This document shows, piece after piece, positions 53,408 to 60,625 of a DNA stretch of 64,000 nt. The notes beneath the pieces are model-generated. The model was not told the DNA's origin. It did not search any database and worked only from the letters and a program-made list of their open reading frames with translations. Source of the stretch: Prolixibacteraceae bacterium UBA1413 (GTDB lineage Bacteria; Bacteroidota; Bacteroidia; Bacteroidales; Prolixibacteraceae); NCBI GenBank assembly GCA_002304925.1, contig DBPT01000001.1, forward strand, positions 62,001-126,000, written 5' to 3'. The position numbers and the translations under genes are program-made. How positions within the stretch are numbered: the first letter of the stretch is position 1; each line of letters begins with the position of its first letter.

Positions 53408-55162
53408 ATGGAAAACGATGAACTTCTGAAAATGGTTGAAGAGAAGGCAAAGCAATGGCTTGCTCCCATTTACGATGATGAAACCCGGAAAGAGGTGAGG
53501 AGGATGCTTGAAAATTCTGACAAGACGGAACTGATCGATTCTTTTTACAAGGATCTGGAATTTGGCACCGGCGGTTTGCGGGGCATCATGGGGGCGGGGA
53601 CTAACCGGATGAATATCTATACGGTAGGTGCTGCCACCCAGGGGCTTAGCAACTATCTGAAACGGAATTTCGTGGATTTGCCGGAGATCAGGGTGGCTAT
53701 TGGTCATGATTGCCGGAACAACAGCCGCTTGTTCGCCGAAAGCAGCGCAGGCATTTTTGCTGCTAACGGAATTAAAGCCCTCCTTTTCGAGGACCTGCGT
53801 CCCACCCCCGAGATGTCATTTGCAATCAGGGAATATGGCTGCCAAAGCGGGATTATCATCACCGCTTCACATAATCCAAAGGAATACAACGGTTACAAAG
53901 CTTACTGGGACGATGGTTCCCAAATCGTTGAACCACATGACGTGAATATTGTCAAGGAGATAAAGACCATCCGTCCCGACCAGATTCGCTTTGACGGACC
54001 CCGGGAGCTGATCACCATCCTGGGGGAAGAAACCGACCTTAAATTCATTGAGAAGGTAAAGGGAGTCTCCATCTCTCCCGAAATCGTCAAAAAATATCAT
54101 GACCTGAAGATCATCTACACCCCGATTCATGGAACGGGCGTCAAATTGGTGCCGCAGGCCTTGCGTGCATTTGGATTTACCAACATTATTTCTGTTCCCG
54201 AACAGAACGTGGTCAGCGGTAATTTTCCGACGGTAATTTCCCCCAATCCCGAAGAACCGGCAGCTATGGAGATGGCCATTGCAAAAGCCTATGAGGTGGA
54301 TGCTGATCTGGTCATGGCTACCGATCCCGATGCCGACCGGATCGGTGTTGTCTGTAAAAACAATCATGGAAAATACATCATCATTAACGGTAACCAGACC
54401 GCCCTGCTCTTCATCTATTACATCATCACCAAAATGAAGGAGAACGGCACCATGAAGGGGAATGAATTCGTGGTGAAAACCATTGTTTCCACGGAACTGA
54501 TTGCTGAGATTGCCCGTAGGAATAACGTTGAAATTTTTGATGTGTATACCGGCTTTAAGTATATTGCTGAGGTGATCAGGGATAATGAAGGAAAGAAGAG
54601 ATATATCGGGGGTGGAGAGGAGAGCTTCGGATTTATGCCGGCTGACTTTGTAAGGGATAAGGATGCAGTTTCCTCATGTGCCCTGATGGCAGAAATTACC
54701 GCCTGGGCAAAAAGTAAGGGGAAATCGTTGTTTGAACTGCTTCAGGATATTTATCTCGAGTACGGTTTCTCGAAGGAAAAAATGAAATACGTGGTCAGGA
54801 AAGGACAGGCGGGTGCTGCCGAGATCCAACAGCTGATGGAACGGTTTCGCAACAATCCACCCCTGGAACTGGGTGGATCACCACTGGAACGTGTTAAGGA
54901 TTATGAAACAAGGATTGAGAAGAACCTGATTTCCGGAGAGGAAAAAGCGATCGACCAGAAAACCACCTCCAATGTGCTTCAGTTTTTCACGCAGGCTGGC
55001 ACCAAAATATCGGTCAGGCCTTCGGGCACGGAGCCCAAAATCAAGTTTTACTTCGAGGTGAAAGGGGAACTTTCGTCACGCGATGGGTATGATGCTGCCG
55101 AGGCCAAAGCCGATGAGCTGATTGAGACCATGATGACGGAACTTGGACTCAGCGAAAGTTGA
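53408..55162 (+). CDS. Phosphoglucomutase/phosphomannomutase family protein
   Basis: This 584-residue alpha-D-phosphohexomutase has the catalytic Ser154 in IIITASHNPKEYNGYK, the metal loop ATDPDADRIG, the sugar-binding GGGEESFGFM and the phosphate-binding SVRPSGTEPKIKFY near the end. It interconverts hexose-1- and 6-phosphates; the long form resembles Bacteroidota and Bacillus PgcA-like phosphoglucomutases. Just after rfbD, it would supply glucose-1-phosphate to RfbA and, elsewhere in the window, to GalU. The exact sugar is not fixed by sequence. Confidence 0.94.
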   Translation: MENDELLKMVEEKAKQWLAPIYDDETRKEVRRMLENSDKTELIDSFYKDLEFGTGGLRGIMGAGTNRMNIYTVGAATQGLSNYLKRNFVDLPEIRVAIGHDCRNNSRLFAESSAGIFAANGIKALLFEDLRPTPEMSFAIREYGCQSGIIITASHNPKEYNGYKAYWDDGSQIVEPHDVNIVKEIKTIRPDQIRFDGPRELITILGEETDLKFIEKVKGVSISPEIVKKYHDLKIIYTPIHGTGVKLVPQALRAFGFTNIISVPEQNVVSGNFPTVISPNPEEPAAMEMAIAKAYEVDADLVMATDPDADRIGVVCKNNHGKYIIINGNQTALLFIYYIITKMKENGTMKGNEFVVKTIVSTELIAEIARRNNVEIFDVYTGFKYIAEVIRDNEGKKRYIGGGEESFGFMPADFVRDKDAVSSCALMAEITAWAKSKGKSLFELLQDIYLEYGFSKEKMKYVVRKGQAGAAEIQQLMERFRNNPPLELGGSPLERVKDYETRIEKNLISGEEKAIDQKTTSNVLQFFTQAGTKISVRPSGTEPKIKFYFEVKGELSSRDGYDAAEAKADELIETMMTELGLSES

Positions 55163-55345
55163 GGTTGAGTTTAAGATTAAAAAGGAGACCGAAGGGGAGA
55201 AGTCACTTCCGCTATAGCTATGGTGTCCGAAGAAGGTTGAGGATGAGGCAGGATCAAGTACCCGCCCTGCTTACCGGCAGGCCGATAGCCGCTTCTGTGG
55301 AGGCAGATTTCAGGGTTTCCGGATGCTTGGACCGTTAGTTTTGGA

Positions 55346-57193
55346 TTATTCAAAACGTCGGGGTGCGGGAGGTTCAGGCTGGAAGCTGTAAAATGTCTGG
55401 CGGGTATGTTCATTGAGCAAGAACCCGAAGAACCCGACATCTTTGGGATGATTGGGATAGAACGAAAGTCGTATCTGAAGGGTTTTGAATACCAGTGATT
55501 CGTTATGCAAACGGAGTCCGGCCCCCAATCCGGAATAGTAGTGCCCTCGAAAAATGGTCCGCCGGTCGGATCCGATGATTCCCAGATCGCCGAAAGTAAA
55601 GAAAGCCAGGTTAAACCGGTAGAAATCACGTTTTTGAAAATATACCGTTTCCATGTTCAGGCTCAGCCGCTGCTTGCCGGTAACTTCCCTGCTTTCAAAG
55701 CCTCTGATGAGGTCATTCTTTGCGAAGCGCAGTTCTTCAATCTCATAACGGTTGATGCCTGACTTGTATTCTATGTTGAAAAATTGCCTGAAACGGGCAT
55801 TTCCGCGTGTGATGAGCCGGGATATGTACCTGCTGCTGAATTCAATCAAACCCTGTTTCACCGCTCCTGAATCAAGATAGCCTCCGATACCTGCCGACAG
55901 GTACATATAACCCTTTTTTTTACCGAGGATATTTCCATTGGAGAGGTAAAGGTGGGAGTAGATACGGTTGCCTGATTCAGCGTTATCATACCCCACCACC
56001 AGTTCATTCTTAAAACCTTTGGGAATGTCTTCGGTTATGCCATATCCGAAGATGAGTTCATCGGGCACAAATTCACGCTTTGACCAGGTCAGTCCGGTCA
56101 GAACCATGCGGGAATGATGAAAAAACTGTTCTCCGTTCTGGAGCGGCGGGGGACGGTCGGTAAACTGCCGGTAAATGTATTGTCCTGACAGCGTCAGTTG
56201 TGATCCAGGCTCCTCTGATCCCAGTTGGAAATTGTGTCCGCCCCATCCCGAGAACTGATTGTAGCCTAAGGTCGAGTAATTTTTTTGGATCTGTTCACCC
56301 GGGAAATGGAGCGTTCGTTTATAAAGATAGCCCGCAATGCCATAACCCCAGTCATCCGATGTTCTGAGAAAACCATTGTCGAGCACCGCCATTACCCCTT
56401 CATTGAGGTAGGTGTTCATATAACCGGCATTGAAGGAAATGAACCTGCCGCCTATGTTGCTTACTTTGTAAAGGGTTTCAATTCCCATAAAAGGTTCCCG
56501 GGTAAGATGCCCCACGAAACGAACGGCAATCTCATGCCCTACTCCGAAAATGTTCCTGTTATAAACTTCCAGCGTGGCTGACCTGGACCCCGTCACATCG
56601 CCGGTCAACCCGATCGAGAAGCGGTCCTGGATGAGCAGGATGACATTGACGAGACCCGGGTCAAGGGTATCGGGTTCAAGGTAAAAACGGGCATCCCTGA
56701 TGTAGGGCAACGCCCTTAATAAACGCTCATTTTCATAGATTTCCCCGGTTTGGAGTTCCTCACCCTTCTTGAAAAGGAGGTTTTTCCTGATGTTATGAAG
56801 ATCGGACCGGGTGTGGATGAAATTTCCGGCTTTCTCATACCAGAGTTTGGCTTTCCGGGTGGTGTCCCGTAAACTGGGACCAAAAACATCCAGTCTGACA
56901 ATTTGTATCTTTCCGATGGTTTTCCCTTCGTAAACCGTCAGATTACGCAAGGAATCGGATGGATGACGTGCCGGTTCCGGATCGTCGAAGACCATATTAT
57001 GCAGCAACCGGGTGAATTTCTTTTGCCCGGCCCTCGAACGCAATGTGTCGTAGAAACTGTTATACCGTTCTGTCTGGTCCGTTCTCAGCCGTGCGGTATC
57101 TTTCGGAAGAGGTTGTGCTGTTCCCAGACTGTACAGGTCTGTAAACAGAAGTACGAAAAACAGTAGCTGGTATGGTTTTGGCGTTAAACCCAT
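55346..57193 (-). CDS. BamA/TamA-like outer-membrane protein (Omp85 family)
   Basis: I start at ATG 57193 (MGLTPKPYQLLFFVLLFTDLYSLGTAQ), which gives a signal peptide; the longer frame from 57370 has no signal and would overlap the divergent upstream region. The 615-residue product has at least one POTRA domain (IGKIQIVRLDVFGP and SDLHNIRKNLLFKKGEEL to RDARFYLEPD), then a 16-strand barrel with FTFGDLGIIG and ending in an aromatic residue. It may insert or export proteins or lipids at the outer membrane. It is shorter than housekeeping BamA (fewer POTRA units), so it is a paralogue. The role is unknown. Confidence 0.85.
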   Translation of the reverse strand: MGLTPKPYQLLFFVLLFTDLYSLGTAQPLPKDTARLRTDQTERYNSFYDTLRSRAGQKKFTRLLHNMVFDDPEPARHPSDSLRNLTVYEGKTIGKIQIVRLDVFGPSLRDTTRKAKLWYEKAGNFIHTRSDLHNIRKNLLFKKGEELQTGEIYENERLLRALPYIRDARFYLEPDTLDPGLVNVILLIQDRFSIGLTGDVTGSRSATLEVYNRNIFGVGHEIAVRFVGHLTREPFMGIETLYKVSNIGGRFISFNAGYMNTYLNEGVMAVLDNGFLRTSDDWGYGIAGYLYKRTLHFPGEQIQKNYSTLGYNQFSGWGGHNFQLGSEEPGSQLTLSGQYIYRQFTDRPPPLQNGEQFFHHSRMVLTGLTWSKREFVPDELIFGYGITEDIPKGFKNELVVGYDNAESGNRIYSHLYLSNGNILGKKKGYMYLSAGIGGYLDSGAVKQGLIEFSSRYISRLITRGNARFRQFFNIEYKSGINRYEIEELRFAKNDLIRGFESREVTGKQRLSLNMETVYFQKRDFYRFNLAFFTFGDLGIIGSDRRTIFRGHYYSGLGAGLRLHNESLVFKTLQIRLSFYPNHPKDVGFFGFLLNEHTRQTFYSFQPEPPAPRRFE

Positions 57194-57431
57194 GTTCCTT
57201 AACTCTCTCACTTTGTTGTGCGCCCGTTTGAAAGGCCATTGGCCTGTCCCCTGGGGTATCAACCGGCTGAATGCAGAAAGAACTACCCTGATAAGCTGCA
57301 TTGTTGAGCACTGACACAGCATAAACGGGATAAAAATACGGAAATATACACTTAAAATATTGGAATCCAATATGTTAAAATGTGTTAAAATTTAAAACGG
57401 AATGCCGGGGTAATTTTTAATTTTGCAAAAG

Positions 57432-58169
57432 ATGGTGAAATGGGTAAGGCTATACAAACATAATATTTACGGCATCATGGGAACGCTGTTGTTTCACATC
57501 ATGCTGGTAGGATTTTTTTTAATAGCCGATATGGATTTGATGGATGAAATGCGGGAAAGAGAGATAATGGTTGAGATTCCATTGGAGATGATGGATGCTG
57601 AGGAATTGGATTTCCGACAGAATATTCAGGGTCAGGAAATTCCTGAAGATCGGTTTTCATCGGTCAACATGCTTTCCGGGGTTTCCAACCGGCCCTCGAA
57701 CCGCAATGCCCCTTCGCGCGACAGATTTTTCGACGACCATTACAACCGGGAGGTGGAAGATGCCAAACGGCTGGCAGAAGATGTGAACAGACAACTTTCC
57801 AGGGAGATTCCTGACATCGGCAGCATCTCCATGCCGGAGGATGTGACGGAAGGAAAGGAAAAGGAGCAAATCAGCAATATTGTGTATTCGGGTGAAAGCA
57901 ACGTGGAATATCACCTGGAAAACCGGTACCATTTGCGATTGCCCATCCCCGTTTATCTTGCCCGCGGAGGAGGGGTGGTTACCGTTGATATCACGGTGAA
58001 CCGGGATGGAAGGGTCGTTTCAGTAACTCCCCGGAGCAATCCCCCGGTGCTGGATGAACAAATCTATGTTTATGCGCGGGCAGCAGCGCAAAAAAGTGTT
58101 TTTAACCCTGATCCGGCAGCACCGGCAATTCAGCAGGGCACAATCAGGTATACTTTTATGCCTCAGTGA
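57432..58169 (+). CDS. TonB-family energy transducer-like protein
   Basis: The start at ATG 57432 gives MVKWVRLYKHNIYGIMGTLL with one N-terminal transmembrane helix (about residues 15-36). A periplasmic linker rich in charged residues follows, and a C-terminal TonB-like domain (VVTVDITVNRDGRVVSVTPRSNPPVLDEQIYVYARAAAQKSVF, about 180-223). The protein is 245 residues, and the ProPro-rich spacer of classical TonB is absent. It may energise outer-membrane transporters such as the SusC proteins, or have a distinct role. ExbB/ExbD genes are not adjacent. Confidence 0.85.
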   Translation: MVKWVRLYKHNIYGIMGTLLFHIMLVGFFLIADMDLMDEMREREIMVEIPLEMMDAEELDFRQNIQGQEIPEDRFSSVNMLSGVSNRPSNRNAPSRDRFFDDHYNREVEDAKRLAEDVNRQLSREIPDIGSISMPEDVTEGKEKEQISNIVYSGESNVEYHLENRYHLRLPIPVYLARGGGVVTVDITVNRDGRVVSVTPRSNPPVLDEQIYVYARAAAQKSVFNPDPAAPAIQQGTIRYTFMPQ

Positions 58170-58217
58170 ATTAACATTATATTAACGAATATTTTAACAT
58201 CATTTAACAGGAAATAG

Positions 58218-58248
58218 TTGGCCCCGAAGCAGAACAGTCATACATTTG
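58218..58248 (+). promoter_or_regulatory. Strong consensus promoter in the 58170-58524 spacer
   Basis: TTG (58218-58220), 20 bases, then TACATTTG (58241-58248): an exact Bacteroidota promoter. It is followed about 55 bases later by a 12-base-stem terminator, so its transcript would be short. Confidence 0.8.
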
Positions 58249-58254
58249 TTTTAC

Positions 58255-58336
58255 GTTTATTTTCATAAGTTTAGGTTTAGTTAGGTTAGTTAGTTTAAAG
58301 AGAAAGGATAGAATGTTGATTCTATCCTTTTGTTTT
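58255..58336 (+). ncRNA. Predicted ~80-nt small RNA between promoter and terminator
   Basis: A consensus promoter (58218-58248) and a strong terminator (58303-58336) frame a transcript of about 80 bases with no reading frame. Its 5' half is a TTAG-rich run (ttaggtttagttaggttagttag). I do not recognise a known RNA family. It could be a trans-acting sRNA or an attenuated leader of the downstream sigma factor gene, about 190 bases further on. Direct evidence is only the sequence signals. Confidence 0.5.
58303..58336 (+). terminator. Strong intrinsic terminator
   Basis: AAAGGATAGAAT (58303-58314) pairs perfectly with ATTCTATCCTTT (58319-58330) over a GTTG loop, followed by TGTTTT. It also separates the TonB-like gene from the sigma factor gene. 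The rest of the spacer to 58524 is AT-rich with no feature I can support. Confidence 0.88.
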
Positions 58337-58524
58337 ATATGCCTTTTTTACAGAAAACCCCCAATATTGTGTAAATTCGTTTCTTGTTGAGGTCACAATC
58401 CCCTGGATTGATGAGATTCGTATCACCTTGAATGGTAATACGATGAGATATTATATGATTTTTAAGCAATTTTTTTTCCGGGGAATGGGTTACCTTTTTA
58501 TGACTTAATGAATATTTATAGGAT

Positions 58525-59112
58525 ATGAAAAACTATTCAGATGAGCAAATTCTCAGAGGTATTCTCAGACATGACACACTCGTTCTTTCATACATTTACA
58601 AACAGTACTATTACAAAGTCAACGCTTATGTAAAGAAGAATAGCGGAAGCGGTGAGGATGTGGATGATGTTTTTCAGGAAGCCATCATCGTCATTTATAG
58701 AAAACTTAAGGAAGATGACCTTTTGTTTCAAAATCGTTCTTTTGAAATTTACCTGTTTTCAGTTTGCAGGTTTTTGTGGTTGAAAAGCCTTAATAGAAGG
58801 AAGATCGAAAGGGAGAAATTATTGGAAAGTTTGCCGTTCAGTGAGGATATATATGATGACGACCTGAGCAAACTGGTGGAAAAGAATGAAAGGTATCTGT
58901 TGTACCAGAAACATTTCAGGAACATCAGCACCGATTGCCAGAAGATCCTGCAGTTGTTTTTTGACAAGGTGCCCATCCGGCAGATCGCGCAGGTGATGGG
59001 TATTAAAAGCGAGAAGTATGTTAAAACGAGGAAGTTTAAGTGTAAGGAGCTTTTAATAGAAAGAATTAAACAAGATCCCGAATATAAAAAACTCTTTGAA
59101 GATGATACATAA
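58525..59112 (+). CDS. ECF-type RNA polymerase sigma factor
   Basis: This 195-residue sigma-70 family protein has region 2 (LVLSYIYKQYYYKVNAYVKKN and GEDVDDVFQEAIIVIYRKL) and region 4 (NISTDCQKILQLFFDKVPIRQIAQVMGIKSEKYVKTRKFKCKELL, helix-turn-helix). It lacks regions 1 and 3, as expected for the ECF group. It overlaps the next gene by 11 bases, and that gene encodes a membrane protein placed like an anti-sigma factor. Targets are unknown; the nearby CHAT protease and Gly-Gly peptide genes are candidates. Confidence 0.93.
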   Translation: MKNYSDEQILRGILRHDTLVLSYIYKQYYYKVNAYVKKNSGSGEDVDDVFQEAIIVIYRKLKEDDLLFQNRSFEIYLFSVCRFLWLKSLNRRKIEREKLLESLPFSEDIYDDDLSKLVEKNERYLLYQKHFRNISTDCQKILQLFFDKVPIRQIAQVMGIKSEKYVKTRKFKCKELLIERIKQDPEYKKLFEDDT

Positions 59113-60616
59113 ACCCAGGAATGCGGAAGCTGTTGATACTGTTTTCAACAATCTGCAGAAAAAAGAGCGTGAAACGGAAGCCGAAAGACTGCTTGAAACC
59201 CCCGGACAACGCAATGGTCATGATCACTGGAAAGCAATCAGTGATGCAGTTTTGGAAAAGGACATCATGGAACTCCGGAGTAAACTGCATGGAATTGCAG
59301 AAAGCGGCAATTTTGCTGAATCGGATTTCAACACACCCTTTGACCTTACGGGCAAAACGGTGATTCCCGGAGATCTCTCACAATGGACGGAAGAAGATGT
59401 TGATTTCGATGATTTTCAGGAGCCTCTGCCCAGGATTCATATTCATAACCATAGCAGGGTATTGACGGAGAACACCCATTATTTTTACCGTGAACAGAAT
59501 CCCCCCACAGCTCAGAATTCCTTTCCTGCCGGTGAGGAGGAGCCCGATGCGGAATGGCTGGCCCTGGAAGCAGCTCTGAAGGAAGGCGATATTATTGATC
59601 TGCGCAGGAAACTGAAGCAAATTGAGCGAAGTGTTTCCTTGCACCGTTATTCCGAAGAAGAGATACAGAATTTCCTGGAGGGGAAGATGACCCCCGAAGA
59701 GGTAAGGCTGTTCAGGGATGAGCTCTCTTTCACCCCGGAACTGAAAGCTGATGTTGATCTGAGCATCGGGGTGGGGCAGGCTGTGGGTGAAACCGATATC
59801 ATGGCCCTCAGGGAGACTCTGTCGGGGATCATCGGCCGGGAGCATTCTTCTTCGAGGAACCTGGAAGAGATTGAGGCATTCCTGGGAGACGGGATGGACG
59901 ATGAGGCGCGGGGGGCCTTTGTCGACGAAATGTCGGAGAACAGGGATTTGCGAGCTCAGGTGAAACTGGTCAGGGAATTGGATACGGCATTGGGCGAGAA
60001 GGATATCCTTGGTCTGCGGGATGCCTTACGGAAAATTCCCGGAGATGTTTACCGGCAGGAGAAGAAATCGCTGATTCCGGCATTGCGGAAGGGGAACAAG
60101 AAGGCCCTGTATCCGATTGTTGCAGCCCTTTTCATCCTGATGCTGGGAATTTCCTCTATTCTGAAAATGATGTCCGATGACAGCCGGGCCCTATACGACT
60201 TTTATTATACGGTACCCCGGGCCCCCGTGGTGTTCAGGGCGGCAGCCGGTGCGGGTGACGGGGGTCTTTATGAGGGCTTGAAACAATTCAACCAAGGCAA
60301 TTACCATACGGCGATTCTGTATCTCGGGGAGACGGAAGGTGATCCTGTGAATCCTGCTGCCAGGTTTTATGCCGGCGCCAGCCATCAGGCACTCAGGGAA
60401 TTCGGTTCCGCTGTCACAGAATATGAAATGGTCATCCGCCATAATGACAACCTCTTCCTGGAACAGGCGGAATGGTATTACGCCCTGTGTCAGGTGGGAG
60501 AGGGAAGGCCTGAACTTGCAGAGACCAGTCTGAAAGCTGTGATACGTCGCAACGGATATTACCACAAACAGGCTTCTTCATTACTGCAAAAAATCAACAA
60601 AAAGAAACGCCCCTAA
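59102..60616 (+). CDS. Membrane anti-sigma-like protein with internal repeats and C-terminal TPR region
   Basis: The start at ATG 59102 overlaps the sigma gene by 11 bases, suggesting translational coupling. The ~504-residue protein has four copies of a motif EkDIxxLRxxLxxI (about residues 52, 161, 230 and 299); the last three are spaced exactly 69 residues apart. Between them lies a conserved unit of the form EEIxxFLxGxMxxEExxxFxDEM, which resembles the Cys-free start of zf-HC2 anti-sigma domains. One transmembrane helix follows (about 336-355), then a C-terminal TPR-like region (YEGLKQFNQGNYHTAILYLG and YAGASHQALREFGSAVTEYE). I infer a membrane anti-sigma factor with a periplasmic TPR sensor arm. 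No recognised family name fits. Confidence 0.8.
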   Translation: MIHKPRNAEAVDTVFNNLQKKERETEAERLLETPGQRNGHDHWKAISDAVLEKDIMELRSKLHGIAESGNFAESDFNTPFDLTGKTVIPGDLSQWTEEDVDFDDFQEPLPRIHIHNHSRVLTENTHYFYREQNPPTAQNSFPAGEEEPDAEWLALEAALKEGDIIDLRRKLKQIERSVSLHRYSEEEIQNFLEGKMTPEEVRLFRDELSFTPELKADVDLSIGVGQAVGETDIMALRETLSGIIGREHSSSRNLEEIEAFLGDGMDDEARGAFVDEMSENRDLRAQVKLVRELDTALGEKDILGLRDALRKIPGDVYRQEKKSLIPALRKGNKKALYPIVAALFILMLGISSILKMMSDDSRALYDFYYTVPRAPVVFRAAAGAGDGGLYEGLKQFNQGNYHTAILYLGETEGDPVNPAARFYAGASHQALREFGSAVTEYEMVIRHNDNLFLEQAEWYYALCQVGEGRPELAETSLKAVIRRNGYYHKQASSLLQKINKKKRP

Positions 60617-60625
60617 AGAAAAGAA

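Noticed and set aside
57418..57425. TAATTTTG -7-like box before the TonB-like gene
   Set aside because: No TTG lies 19-21 bases upstream, and the start codon follows only 6 bases later.
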